Positions 21,162-32,941 of a stretch of 64,000 nucleotides of DNA are shown piece after piece. The notes below the pieces were generated by a model, which was given only the letters and a program-made list of their open reading frames with translations, ran no database searches and was not told the origin of the DNA. Position numbers and translations under genes: made by a program. Position 1 is the first letter of the stretch; each line of letters begins with the position of its first letter. The stretch is taken from positions 205,599,741 through 205,663,740 of the forward strand of contig CM041465.1 of NCBI GenBank assembly GCA_023213395.1, in the 5' to 3' direction. Origin of the DNA: Cycas panzhihuaensis (Eukaryota > Cycadophyta).

Positions 21162-23380
21162 AAGGTTTGGTGATCCAACAAAGGCATCTAAGAGTTAAAA
21201 AAAGGAAATATTTTTTCCCCCTTGGTGACTCTAAAAACTTTTTTGTTGCACAAATTTTTCAATTTTAGTTATTTCAAATTTTTTTCTTCAAGGGTATGTA
21301 ACATTGCTCAATAGATATCCTTTCTATCCCCTTTCTTTCCTACATAAGGGTAGATAAATCTACTTGGAAGCTACTTACCCTTATTAGGTAAAGACCCTAT
21401 ACCGAGGGTTTATAAATATCATGAGGATCTCTCGATCTAGATTAAGTACATTATGGCTTTTTTGCCCTTACATAAAGGACTTTAATTAAGTTTGTTAAAC
21501 TAAGCCTCAAATAGAACTCAATTACAAAATCAAGCCTCCATGTATCTCCAAGTATATTGAAGGACCCTTATAGGATTTCCCCTACATTACCTAGAATAAG
21601 AATGTAATCAGTTGTTTGTCCCTTTATGGTACACAAGTTAGCGATTAACACCAAGAATCTACTTTGCATAAACTTCTCTAAAATTTATCATAGGGCCTAT
21701 AGAGCTAAAAACTCCCTCATTAAAATCTGGCAGGCTACCACTGCTCATCTAGTCATCCTTCATTCCAGAAGAAGTCAATTTAAAAAAGAAAAGAAAAAGA
21801 AGAAGAAGAAGAAGGAGAAAAGACTATAACTTTTCATATGCTTCTTAGAATAAAAATTCACTTAAATAATCTTACTCATTCTTAAAAAAAGAAAAACTCC
21901 ATGGCCTTAAAAGTAACTATTAAAATATATACATCTTATTTTGATTAGTGCATCATACTGATTAATTTCTACTAGGTTATTTTCAATTGTTATTTTTAGG
22001 GAAAATGGCCTACCAACACCTTATGGGATTTACAGGCCTAAATTTCTATTTATAACTCACTTATATCATTTTGATAAGATTGTCAAAATTATCTTAGTGT
22101 ACTGGGTGATTTTATTACTCAAATTCTAGGGTCAACAGGCTATAGACACCCCACCTCACTTGTTTCCCTCCTCTTCCCCTATCATTAATATATCTCAATT
22201 TCTTTGAGAACCCATTCTATCTTAGCTAGCCTACTTCAAGAATCCTTTTCTTAAAATTATGCCCCTCTTCTTCTAAACCTTTTCTACATTCATAATAGCC
22301 CTAAGTCAAGGTGATAAAATCATGAATCTAGTGAATGAGTTTGCCTTATGGTAGTAAGATGTGAAAGTGAAATGGATACCATGTAGTAAAAATCATAAAC
22401 TTGCATCTAAATTAGATATAGCCACTATAATGAATTAGGTGGTATATAAAATAATATGATTGCCATAAATTAATCCTTCCAAATAAATAGGTCCCACACA
22501 AAATCAAATAACAACTCTGACACTTTGATAATAACAACCATTTCACCATAAGATTAGCATTCCAACTTTTGATCCAGACCTCAATAAGGATAGTACATAA
22601 AGTTAGATTAGTAAATTGGAGTCCTATTTCACCCTCAATCTAATATTAATGAATAATCAATTTATATTTGATTCTATTCATTTGGATAAGAAGTCACACC
22701 ATTAGTTTTGATGGTGGAAGCAAGAATACCCGATAAGTTAATCTTAGGCTCATTTCACTACCAGTTTCTTTGAACAACATGAAGATACAAGGAACCAATC
22801 CTACTTCATATAATTAATAAGATTAAAATAAGTATCACCTATAGAAGTGTATACAAATGAGTTTTAATCTTTGTGTAATTAGGTTGATCAACAACTGGAC
22901 AAGTAAACAAAGATTGATACATATATGTCTAAACTCAAAGAGCACATTCAAATGTGCCTTAAGACTTTAACTTTATACACTTTATAGAATACCACCAACA
23001 TGGACAAAGTAGTGAAAGTAGAGTTCACCACAAAAAGGTCTTCTTCTTATAAACAACAATCCACATGGTTTCATTGAAAACAATAAAGCGATTATTAATG
23101 ATTATGTTTGTGAGTGGAAGATACTCCACACCTAACTACAAAATGTCGTCCAAAAGAGTCATTGGGAAGTCATCCTCTATGTATAATGTATAGAAAAATG
23201 GACCATTAGCTATGGTAGATTTTGCAAGGCTAGGAAATTTGTATTCACAACTAACTCCAACTTGGCCCTAGAAGATTATTCTGATTCTAATCATAAACTT
23301 GAAGAAGAGCACCCTATTGAAGAGTTATCCTCCACTTCAGAACCTCCAATATGTTTATCTTTTGTTTCCTCTATCTCATA
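21162..23380 (+). other. Gypsy D leader and decayed gag zone
   Basis: About 2.2 kb where gag should be, but no gag motif could be read with confidence. The open frame at 21626-21829 ends in a Lys-rich run coded by a GAA-rich purine stretch (21783-21815) and is not a convincing gene. A TTCTTC-rich acidic stretch near 23280-23350 may be the gag tail before the protease. Confidence 0.4.
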
Positions 23381-23394
23381 CCTTGAGTCACTTT

Positions 23395-23720
23395 GCATTA
23401 ATAGAACACTTAGATAGAGACCCATTACCATTCTAATTGATGGTGGCATGCCGCTAACCATTATTAATATAACTATTGCCTAATAACTTAATCTATACAT
23501 CAAACCAAAGACTGACTTTACTTGTTCCTTATTAAGTCATTATACCCTTCATTAGATTGGTATAATAAAGAAATGTCACCATCTACATCGGATCATACAC
23601 CCTAGTCTCTAACTTTTATGCCTTGTCCATTGGTGGCTCAGATATAGTTCTTGGTATATAGTGGCTCCAAATATTGGGAACTTATAGCACTAACAACTTA
23701 CTTACAAACCCATTTATCAT
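23395..23720 (+). pseudogene. Gypsy D protease remnant
   Basis: RPITILIDGGMPLTIIN at about 23422 matches the gypsy aspartic-protease block (xVxVLIDxGSTHNFI) with the catalytic triplet changed to DGG. LYIKPKTDFTC follows. A later block near 23640 fits the ILGxxWL end (VLGIQWL in shifted frame). Several stops. Confidence 0.6.
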
Positions 23721-23959
23721 ATATAAGGATCATATGGGTTGATTGCATAAACTCTATGGCATACAATCTCCACTCAATAAACTAATTTCACATAATGAGA
23801 TGTGCAGACAACTAAATGGTAATGTGGGGTACATAGTTCATATCAATAATATCCAAGCTCACATAAATATTCACCTTGATATTCAATAAGTATTATATTA
23901 ATACCAGTTAATATTTACACCATTACTGGCTAGTCCTCCACCCAATTGAGGCTACTACT

Positions 23960-24601
23960 ATACCATTGAATTAAAAAACTTCCATGACGTTATTAGCCTT
24001 TAACCATATAGAAATTCATACTTTTAGAAAAATAATATAGAAAAAATCACAAAGGGGTTATTAGATATGGGCATTATTCAATGTAGCAAGAGCCCATGTA
24101 CTACACTCATTATGTTAGTTCATAAAAAAGATGTCTCATTTAGACTTTATATTCATTATCACAAATTAAAAAAATAGCTATAAAAAATAAATTTCACATA
24201 CCAATGATTGATGACATGCTAGATAAGATCTATAGTGTCATAATTTTTACTAAATTAGACCTACAATTAGGATTTTACCAGATCCCAATCCTACTAGACG
24301 ACTAACACAAAATGGCCTTTCAAACTAACCATGGCCACTTTGAATTCTTAGTTATTTCATTTGGCCAGTGTAATTCCCTAACCATCTTCGAAGCATTAAT
24401 GAATAAGATATTTACCCCACACCTTAAGAAAATTTTCAATCTTTTTAATGATATTCTTATATATAGCCTAAATATGTCTTTATACATAGGCCACCTAGAA
24501 ATTGTTCTCTAAATTTTGGCAACCAATAAGTTATATACCAAAATTTTTAAATGTTAATTTGGAAAAATAAAATTATAATACTTAGGCCATATTATATCTT
24601 T
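23960..24601 (+). pseudogene. Gypsy D reverse transcriptase remnant, 5' part
   Basis: Gypsy RT in order: LLDMGIIQCSKSPCTT near 24060, LVHKKDVSFRLYIHYHKL (normally KKDGSWRxCVDYRxLN), INFTYQ block, TKLDLQLGF-like block near 24255 (first Asp), an open piece 24312-24512 with FQTNHGHFEFLVISFGQCN and IFNLFNDILIYS (catalytic FFDD reduced to FND), then YLGHIIS at about 24580, where the copia H insertion cuts the frame at 24601. Confidence 0.82.
24597..24601 (+). repeat. Target site duplication, left copy (TCTTT)
   Basis: TCTTT before copia H versus TCTGT at 31541-31545 after it: four of five bases match, and the host frame closes over it. Confidence 0.65.
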
Positions 24602-25156
24602 TGTTGAGAAGGCCAAAGGATTAGAATGCCTAAGACTAATAAAATCCAAGATCATGAAGATAGTTCACTCTAGTTCTAGAAAGCATAAGAGTAAAACTAA
24701 AAGATAAGCAAGACCAAGATCAAAGGAGCAAGATGATACCAAAGTATGAGGAGAAGGAATTAGTCATACTCTAAAGAATACCAGTTGATTAACAAATTGA
24801 TAGTATAACATTACACTCCAACTCTACATATGAGAATATGAGGAGAGGTTTCAATATATAAAGAAACCGAGGTTACCTAACATCATTGTATGTTTGACAA
24901 TTGGAAAATATCCAAGCTACATGAAATGCATGTCTTGCATGTTATGCATGAAGGACATGTGTCCTTTTGGGCCGTCAATTAAGCAAAGATACATGAGGGT
25001 CCATTTGACCCTTTAGTTACAATGTTATGTCACTAAGAGGAATGTATGTGTGCACTTTATCACTTAAGTGATAGTCATCCTATAAAGTATAAAATAATGA
25101 ATGAAAGAATAAAGTGAATAAAGTACATACTTAACATGTAAATATAAGGTTTAACA
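24602..25156 (-). repeat. Copia H 3' LTR (left copy)
   Basis: On the plus strand TGTTGAGAAGGCC ... GGTTTAACA; aligns along its length with 30995-31540. It has a TATCACTTAAGTGATA-type palindrome near 25058-25073, conserved in the other copy. Confidence 0.92.
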
Positions 25157-25173
25157 CCCTCCCCTCCTTACTA
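25157..25173 (-). other. Polypurine tract of copia H
   Basis: Reverse complement GGAGGGGAGGG directly precedes the LTR start TGTTAAACC on the minus strand. Confidence 0.75.
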
Positions 25174-25179
25174 TTTATG

Positions 25180-25860
25180 ATATTAAGTCACATGCCAAGA
25201 CCATCTCTAAATTTTACAAACTTTTCTCTACCAAGAGGCTTGGTAAAGATATCTACTATCTGCTCCTTTGTAGGTCTGTACTAGAGGTTGATCTCACCAT
25301 TCTACACATGCTTTCTAATTAAGTGATGATGAACCTTAATGTATTTGGTCAATGCATAAAAGACTAGATTCTTGACCAACTTGAGTACACTCTGATTATC
25401 ATAATATATCCTAATGGGATGATTTTGCGTAAGTCCAAGCTCCCTAAGAACCTATTGTAGCCAAATGGCCTCACAAGTTGTGCTAACAGTAGATTTATTC
25501 TCTGATTTAGTGGAGGACAAGGTAACATTGGGTTGCTTCTTGCAACTCTATGAAACAACTCCTGAACCAAGGGTAAAGCAGTAACTTGAGGTGGATCTCT
25601 GGTTATCCTGATAACCTGTCTAATTAGAATCTGAGAATCCTTCCAAGATGAAGTCCTCATTATGTGTATACTAAAGACCATGCTGTAATGTTCCTTTGAT
25701 GTATTCGAGTATACATTTTGCTATATTCCAATGCTTTTGATTGGGGTGAGACATGTATCTAGAACAAATCCCAACTATAAATAAAATATTCAGTCAAGTG
25801 TTGGTGAGATAAATAAGGCTACCAATCAACTACCGGTAAAGAGTGGGATTTGTAGGTTTA
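25180..25860 (-). pseudogene. Copia H RNase H remnant
   Basis: On the minus strand: LIGSLIYLTNT, LEGFSDSN (first Asp), then TLSSTKSENKSTVS (the catalytic Glu block), EAIWLQ, IYYDNQSVLKLVKN (Asp), KYIKVHHHLIRKHV, and IVDIFTKPLGREKF near the end. The open frame at 25364-25681 lies out of this coding frame and is not the gene. Confidence 0.82.
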
Positions 25861-26680
25861 TCTTCCTCATTAAAAGTAAGATTTGTTCCATTCTTCATAG
25901 GCGTTGGTATTGGTTTGTAGTCATGCATCCTAAACTGTTGTAAAATATCCCAAGAATATTTTGCTTGGGAAATGAAGATAGAGCTAGGATATTTCAATAC
26001 CTTAAAGCCTAGAAAATAATGTAGAATCCAAGATCTGTCATCTTGAAAGTTCTTTTCAAATCATCCTAGAGAATCTATACCATCTTAGTGTTATTTATCA
26101 GTGATCACTAAGTCATCAACATATAAGATAATAAAGATAGTATGGTCTTTCTCAACTTTGATGCACAAGTTAGGGTCTAATATGGATTGATGAAAACCAT
26201 GTCTCAAAAAATAATCATTAATTTTGGAGTACCATATATAGGGAGCTTGTTTCAAGCCATACAAAGCCTTTTTTAGGTGACAAACCAAGTGCTCCTTACC
26301 TCATACTTTATAACTATAACGTTGTTCTAAATATACTTCCTCCTAAAGATTGTCATTGAGAAATGCACTCTTCACATCCATCTGATATACTAACCATTTA
26401 CATTGAGCAGTTAAGGCCAAGATGAGTCTAATGGTGTTCATATTTGCAACAGGTACAAAAGTCTCCTCATAGTCAATGCCTTCTTTTTGTTTAAAACCCT
26501 TTACAACAAGTTAGGCCTTTTAGCACTTGAGTGTACCATCAGAATGGAATTTGGTCTTGTAGACCCATTTATAACTAATTGCCTATTTATGCTTAGGTAA
26601 TTCTACCAAATCTCATGTTCCATTCTTTTCAATACAATGGATTTCTTTATCTATAGCTTTTTAATTGTCATTTTGAGATG
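25861..26680 (-). pseudogene. Copia H reverse transcriptase remnant
   Basis: From right to left: [51 protein letters not shown] (first Asp), the open piece 26091-26288 with LKKALYGLKQAPYIWYSKIND and IIILYVDDLVIT (YVDD box intact), then LHYFLGFKVL. This is the best-preserved copia active site in the window, though the chain is still cut by stops before and after it. Confidence 0.88.
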
Positions 26681-27720
26681 CCTTCTCAAAGGTGGAGGGC
26701 CCATCAACACAAATCACATCAACCATAAGTGCATAATTATTTGTTGCTTATATTTTGATGGACATTTTCCTTTAATAATCTAGCCATCTTGAGAAGTTTG
26801 TGTAAACTATTTTGGTAATTGTTTAACTGATGTGACTTGAACCTCAATGTATTCTGGTCTGAGTGATGAATCAAAAGAATATATGTTAGGATCAAGTAGA
26901 GTAGTATCTAATGATGTAGATAGTCCAACTAGTGCAAATAATGTACATGAGGTGGAAGATTAAGAGGGAAGGAAAAACTCAATAATATTTTTACCTTTAT
27001 CAAGAGGAGGTTGGATGGATGCAGATTAAAACTCCTTATGCTCTTCTTCAGCAAAGATTACATCTCTTGAGAGATGTATTTTCTTCCCAATATGATCATC
27101 CAACTTATAAGCTTTACTATGAGTGGCATAGCCTATAAAGATATATTTTAGACTATGTTTGTCTAACTTAGATCTTTATTGATTAGGGATGCACATATAT
27201 GCAGTGCACCAAATGTCCTTAAATGATTGATGGTAGGTTTTTTACCAAACCAAGCTTCTTCTACTGTGATGTCAGTGACTGTTGAAGTAGGACTCCAATT
27301 TTCCATATAAGTCCTTTTGCATACATCATAGCTTTGATTTATTTGCCAAAGTTCTATTCATATATTTAGAGACTCTATTTTATTGAGGAGTATGAGGAAT
27401 AGTGAGTTGTCTCTGAATGCCATTATCCTTGTAGAATTGGGTGAAATCTTTTGAAGTAAATTCACCTCCATTATCTGACCTTAACATTTTGATTATATAG
27501 CCAGATTCATTATCTACTTCAAGATTGAATTCCTTGAACTTCTGGAATGCTTAAGACTTCTATTTGAGGAAGTAAACCCAAACCTTGTGAGAGAAATCAT
27601 CTATGAAGGAGATGTAATATAATACTCCTCCAAAAGATGTTGTGGACATAGGTCCACATAAATCAGAATGTATTAGCTACAAAAGATATGATGCACACCA
27701 TGCTTTGCCTTTAGGGAAAG
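26681..27720 (-). pseudogene. Copia H integrase remnant
   Basis: Core begins [17 protein letters not shown] (first Asp) at about 27650, then [17 protein letters not shown]. The second Asp block lies near 27470 (VKVRxxxGGEFTS-like reading) and the RT-proximal connector ends about 26690 with GPSTFEKASQND. The N-terminal HHCC zinc finger is absent: the core is joined almost directly to the gag zinc knuckle. Many stops. Confidence 0.75.
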
Positions 27721-27722
27721 GT

Positions 27723-27823
27723 AATCTATAGTGACCAATAACATTGGTTTTTGAGGTGCCACAATAGTGATAAATAACCTTGGCAATCTATAGTGACAAA
27801 TAACATTGACTTTTGAGGTGCCA
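27723..27823 (-). repeat. Tandem duplication, 62-bp period, at the zinc knuckle
   Basis: AATCTATAGTGACCAATAACA at 27723 recurs as AATCTATAGTGACAAATAACA at 27785, each followed by TTTTTGAGGTGCC or ACTTTTGAGGTGCC. On the coding strand each copy spells a C-x2-C-like start (HYCGTSK) and GHYRLP. It is a partial second copy, with a few differences. Confidence 0.85.
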
Positions 27824-28535
27824 ATGTTTATATTCCTAAATTATTTTGTAAGTGAAGGTTTGGGAGTTTGCTTAGCTATGAAAGCTCTTAAAGTAGATGC
27901 ACCATCATCATTTTCTTTAGCATAAATTTGCTTCTCTTAAAGTAATAAACTCTCTAGTTGATTGAAGGACATGCCAAAAAGAGAGCTATCTTGTGTGACA
28001 GATGAGATAAAGCCATTAAAATCTTTAGGAAAAGCTTGAATGGTGGTGATTACAAGCTCATCCCTAGAAGTAGGTTTATCTAAAGTATTCAATTCATTAC
28101 AAATTTCTTTAATATAAGCAAGAAATGCCAATATAGGCTTTACATACTTTATAAAATAAAGTTTTAATTTCACCAACAATATATAAGCTTCATCTCGCCT
28201 TTCATACAAAGAGGATAAAATGTCCCAAACTTCCTTATATGTTTCAGTATTTAAAATGTTTTGATCAACATTCACATCAATAACCATATGTAAAAATATC
28301 AAGGCTATTTCATCCTTGGCTTCCTAAGTGGCAACGTAATTAGCATCAGAATTAACAACAACACCATCAATCTCCATAAGTTTAGGTAAAGGAACTTTAC
28401 CAGAAATATAACCTCAAAGTTCATTCATCTTTAAGAGGTTTTATGTTTGCCTCTTCTAATATTGATAATTCTCTTGACCTATCAACTTGACTGTGCATGC
28501 ATTAAGCATGTTTAAAGCATCCATGTTTAAGTTGT
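27824..28535 (-). pseudogene. Copia H gag remnant
   Basis: UBN2-type gag, start probably upstream of 28430. The best piece, 27937-28302, has IFLHMVIDVNVDQNILNTETYKEVWDIL, matching the common copia gag pattern (xxIxxxVxxxxxxxIxxxxTAKExWDxL), and FNGFISSVTQD. It continues leftwards into the duplicated zinc knuckle. The frame at 28502-28714 is not this gene. Confidence 0.75.
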
Positions 28536-30980
28536 AAAGAGCTTGAAGCTAGCAGATAACTTAGAAATTCAATGCTTTCATCACTTAAGTTCCACCTTCT
28601 AACAAAACCAATAGTCCTAATCTTACTAGAAGATCCAACAACTGAATGGAGTGATGAGGGGTGGAGGACTAGGTAACATAGTTGGTCTAACCCTGATCTA
28701 TAGAAGAAATCCAACTATTGACCAAGCCAAATCTAGGACAAGGTAGATAGGGTTGATCTGCATGGGCATACCATACTTTCCCTGGGATTCATAGCCCTAA
28801 TAATACCCTTTTCGAACCTCATTTCCCTCAAGTAACCTTAATTATTGTACACTGACCATATGGTTGGTTGGTCCCCTAGGGAATGCACCAAGATTAAGGT
28901 TATTTCATAGGTAAGGTTTGAACCTTTTTCGGGCCTCTCCTACTTAATTTTAAGGTTCACTTTTAGAAGATTGAAGTGGACTTAAAGTAGATTTTATTTT
29001 GATGATGTGGATGCTTGATTAATGTTTACAATGAAAAAGAGCTCCAAAGAGAAGCAACCAAGTACACCATAATGAACACTTTAAGCATTTTATAAGAGCA
29101 CTTTATGGTGTAAAGTTGTGTTATCAAATTCAAGTGAAAAACTGCTTGAGTACAATGTGAAAGTGTAAGCACTTTAAAGAAGATACTAAGTGCTTGAATG
29201 AAAATAAGCAAAGCCTTTAGGTTGAAAAAAATGCAAGTGGGTTCCTTTTAATGCTTGAAGAAAAGAGAGGAAAATCACTTGCAAACTGAAGACACTAAAC
29301 ACCAAGTGTTGAGACTTTGAAATAGTCCCAACAATAAAAAAAATGAGTGATTTTATTAAGTAACAAGTCTCCTTGAGCCCTTTTCAAGACTAAGGGAAAT
29401 AGGTCACCATGCAAGGTGCGTTAAGAAAAGTGTTGAAATAGTGATGAGGATCACTTTAGTAAGGTTATAACACTTAAAAATCACTTCTTTCAATGCCTTT
29501 TAATGTTTGCAAATATGAAATAAGTATTAAATAAGGTAAAAAATACAAAAAACAAAGGCTAAATTTTAACTTTTTTTACAACTTTAAGCAACAAAAACAC
29601 CATGCAAAGGAACCTTGATCAAAGACTTTAATTAAGTAATTTTAATCTCCAAAGATGAGTAACTAATTTAGCATTAGTGATTTAGAAATCACTAAGTACA
29701 ATGAAGATTTTAAACTCCAAAAAATAAAAAAAGGTTGATTTTTTTCTTAAAGGATTTAAGCCAAAAAGTCTTAAATGACTAAAAAGGCTTTTAAAAAAAG
29801 GAAAAAATATTACTTTTTAATGTGAAAATTACTTGAAAATACTTATTTATTCTCTATTGCCATAAAAGTAAAGCTAATGTAGTCACCAAACCAAAAAAGT
29901 CACTAGAAAATATTAATTTTTACTTTAAAAAGTGATTTTTAGTGATTAAGAGGGCGATTAAGGTTAATGAACTTTATCAAAAGATGAATATTCTAAGGAA
30001 TATTCTTAAAAACATAACATAAAGTTAGTTTTATAAAGTGCAGATTTCGTAATACTTTAAAATTTTTAAATTTTTAAATGACAGTGTGACTTGGGCGACT
30101 CCTATGAACACGTAGGTGGAGAGAATTCCTTAGAGATAACTCAGTTCAAGCTAAAAATTTAGGTGGAGGGGCACCTAACCATCACTCAAGTGTCTCTAAA
30201 ATCTCATTGCATTTCATCCACTATGCAAAAAGTTGTAAGTGCGTGAAGCTTTGGATTGTTGCACGGCCTAAGAGTAGTCCACGAGTTTGTATGGCTGCTA
30301 TAGGGATTTGAGCCTATTGAGTACTCACTATATCTCTTCTATTAAGTCTTCTACAGCTGCATGCAGGGTCAAAATATGGACAGCTAGCCTATTGTGAAAA
30401 AAAAGAGTGAAAAACTTAAATTTTTTGAAGTAGAAATCACTGAGATCAGTGATAAATTATCTCAGATCTAATTAAAAATGTTAGATAATAGTTGAAGATC
30501 ACTAATATCAGCTTTAGAATTGATTTACAATCAAGAACAAGCTAAATAAGATCAATACTAGAGATTTGGAGCCTTTTAGTAGGGTTTGAGGTCTAAAAAT
30601 GGCCCAAAATATATCCACAGCTTGCAAGAAGTTTAAAACTTAAAATAATCTCAATCAATGAGATTTAAACACCATCAACTCCAGCACTCTAATTTAGAAG
30701 AAGAATCAGCTAAGAAAATCAATCTTTAGTGAAAAAAACACAAGAAAACTTGAGTAGATTAGTTCGAAACCCTTGAAGAAGATCTAAAAAAAAAATCAGA
30801 ACTGAGTATGAAGAGCTCCAACCACTAAAATGCTCCAGAAAAGTCTTTGATCTATAGTGGTGAGCTTAAAGAAACCTTGAATCGCCTTCAGAGAGTGAAG
30901 GTTGTCACCAAGTATTTGTAAAACCCACTCTAAGTCTCCCTTGAAGAAGAAATCATAACAAAGGGAACTAGTCTCTTATA
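28536..30980 (-). other. Copia H long leader, no gene seen
   Basis: About 2.4 kb between the primer site and gag. I found no domain; it is A/T- and AAA-rich around 29500-30070 and has a more GC-balanced patch at 30080-30380. The length is unusual for copia, so an unrecognised insertion inside it is possible. Confidence 0.45.
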
Positions 30981-30992
30981 GCTCTAATACCA
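30981..30992 (-). other. Primer binding site of copia H
   Basis: Reverse complement TGGTATTAGAGC, two bases inside the 5' LTR; fixes the minus polarity. Confidence 0.8.
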
Positions 30993-30994
30993 AA

Positions 30995-31540
30995 TATTAA
31001 GAAGGCCAAAGGATTAGAATGCCTAAGATCAATAAAATCTAAGACCATGAAGATGGTTCACTCTAGTTCTAGAAAGCATAAGAGCAAAACTAAAAGATAA
31101 GTAAGACCAAGATCAAAGGAGCAATATGATACCAAAGTATGAGGAGAAGGAATTAGTCCCACTCCAAAGAATACCAGTTGATTAGCAAACTGATAGCATA
31201 ACATTACACTCCAACTCTACATATGAGAAATGAGAAGAGGTCTCAATATATAGAGAAACTAAGGTTACCTAATAGTGTTGGATGTTTGACAAATGGAAAA
31301 CATCCAAGCTACATGTCTTGCATGTTATGCATGAAGGACATGTGTCCTTTTGGGCTTTCAAGTGAGCAAAGATGTATGAGGATCCATTTGACCCTTTAGT
31401 TATAATGTTATGTTATTAGGAGGAATGTGGGTGTGTACTTTATCACTTAAGTGATAAGTCACCCCATAAAGTATAAAATAATAAATGAAAGAATAAAGTG
31501 AATAAAGTACATACTTAACATATAAACAAAATGTTTAACA
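30995..31540 (-). repeat. Copia H 5' LTR (right copy)
   Basis: Plus strand TATTAAGAAGGCC ... ATGTTTAACA, aligned with 24602-25156; the inner end has decayed from TG to TA. Differences from the partner are few and scattered. Confidence 0.92.
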
Positions 31541-31545
31541 TCTGT

Positions 31546-32200
31546 CGTAGGTGTTTGGGTAGATCCAAATAAGATTTCAATCATCACTAATTAACTAGTC
31601 CTAAAAAATCTTACCTAATTACATGCCTTCTTAGGACTTACTAAATTTTATCGATGGTTCATCCAAAATTATGTAGCCCTAGTAATTCCATTAACTAATT
31701 TAATTAAGAAAGATTCCTTCTAGTGGTCTTTAGTTACTAATGAGTCATTCACTCATTTAAAGGAAATCATGATGATGACCCCAATTTTGGCCACACCAGA
31801 CTTTTCTTACCCATTTCAACTAGAATATAATGCATCTAGATTTGGAATGAGTGTAGTCTTAATGTGGGACCTTTGTCCTATTGGTTTTTAAAGGTGAAAA
31901 CTCAAGGAATATAAGTGCAGGCTTTCTACCTACTAAAAGGAAACTAAGATAATTCTCCACATCATAGCTAAATGGTGGTAGTATCTACTTGGATCAAGGT
32001 TTACCATCCTCACCAACTACTATAGCCTTTGTCACCTACTGGACTAGCCAATTTTATCAAAATAATATGCTAAATGGGTTAATCAACTCCAAGTCTTTGA
32101 TTTCACAATCACTTATAAAAAGGAAAAGACAATGTAATGGTAGATGCTCTTTCCTAATTACCAACACCTATAATTGATGACACCACTACTACTAGTCACT
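31546..32200 (+). pseudogene. Gypsy D RNase H remnant
   Basis: Resumes after copia H: VGVWVDPNKIS, HAFLGLTKFYRWFIQNYVALVIPLTNLIKK (RT-RNase H tether), FTHLKEIMMMTPILATPDFSYPFQLEYNASRFGMSVVL (first Asp changed to Asn in the EYDAS block), and VDALSRxP-like end near 32140 (read VDALS in another frame). Two or more frameshifts. Confidence 0.82.
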
Positions 32201-32638
32201 TAACTAATTTATCCATTCATGCCATTTTCACTCTAGATCTAATATGGATACAAGAAATGGTTTTGGATAACCAATCCTAACCAAACTATGCATAATGGGT
32301 TAATAAGGACCATACCCACAAGAATTGGTCTATCCATAACAACATTTTATTATACCAAAATTGCATACTTGTACACTCTACATTGACTTTTATCCCTAAG
32401 ATTCTATCAAAATATCACTCCACCCCACTCCATTAGATGGTCACTCAGGGTTTGATAAGACATATTGTAGGATTTGTTTAAACTTCTTTTAGCCATCCAT
32501 TAAGATAACCATTTTCACATTTGTTTTAGAATGTGATACTTGCTAATATAACAAAGGAGATACAAAACCTTAACCAAGTCTCCTATAACCTTTAAACATT
32601 CCACAAGGCAAGTGGTAAGATATTGCCATGGATAGGTT
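32201..32638 (+). pseudogene. Gypsy D integrase, 5' part only
   Basis: The N-terminal part reads DLIWIQEMVLDNQS, then the HHCC finger in a shifted frame (GGHSGF-like at 32440, CDTC at about 32542) and PLNIPQGKW-DIAMDRF near 32590-32638, the very start of the catalytic core with the first Asp. It stops there; the next sequence is a direct repeat block and the rest of integrase and the 3' LTR are absent. Confidence 0.75.
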
Positions 32639-32790
32639 TGTAATCAAACCTATAATAAAACATAAATACTATAATCAAACCTATAATAGCACTTGGATTA
32701 AAGCCAGGTAATGACACCCTCTGTATAATCAAACCTATAATAACACCTATATCAAAGTCAAGTAATGACATACTCTTGATTCTGACACCC
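32637..32790 (+). repeat. Direct repeats of about 54 bp
   Basis: TAATCAAACCTATAATA occurs three times (about 32640, 32672 and 32727). The last two begin imperfect repeats that also share CAAGTAATGACA/CAGGTAATGACA ends. This block sits at the exact point where gypsy D integrase ends. Confidence 0.8.
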
Positions 32791-32929
32791 TTAAAAGTGG
32801 AAATATTGAGGGTAGAAATAACCATATATTTGAAGATACTACTCAATAACCCATTATTTAAGATTAGTAAGAAACTAGAGATAATATTAAAAGCTAACTT
32901 ATTGATAACAACTGTTAAAATGTAATTTT

Positions 32930-32941
32930 GCTTAGATACCA
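32930..32941 (-). other. Primer-site-like sequence beside the left copia F LTR
   Basis: Reverse complement TGGTATCTAAGC, directly inside the LTR at 32942. It is unexpected for a 3' LTR, whose flank should be host DNA. Confidence 0.6.

Larger units (their letters stand above)
24602..31540 (-). mobile_element. Copia H: Ty1/copia element inside gypsy D
   Basis: A 6.9-kb element on the minus strand with LTRs of about 550 bp, primer site, very long leader (about 2.4 kb), gag, a zinc knuckle, integrase core, RT and RNase H. The protease and the integrase zinc finger are missing (see the zinc-knuckle junction near 27740). Purine tract GGAGGGGAGGG adjoins the 3' LTR. All frames are interrupted. Confidence 0.9.
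20512..32638 (+). mobile_element. Gypsy D: 3'-truncated Ty3/gypsy element split by copia H
   Basis: Plus-strand order: probable 5' LTR, primer site at 21150, leader and unrecognised gag zone, protease, RT, [copia H 24602-31540], RNase H, and the first half of integrase, where it stops at about 32638. No 3' LTR was found. Taking out copia H with one target copy rejoins HIIS with a GVWVDPNKI-type tether in one frame, which proves the host/guest relation. Badly decayed. Confidence 0.82.

Noticed and set aside
21626-21829. 67-codon frame ending in poly-Lys
   Set aside because: The Lys run is a GAA/AAG purine stretch, and no gag or other domain is present.
32640-32750. Short direct repeats considered as a CRISPR-like array
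   Set aside because: Only three copies, imperfect, without uniform spacers, in plant repeat DNA.
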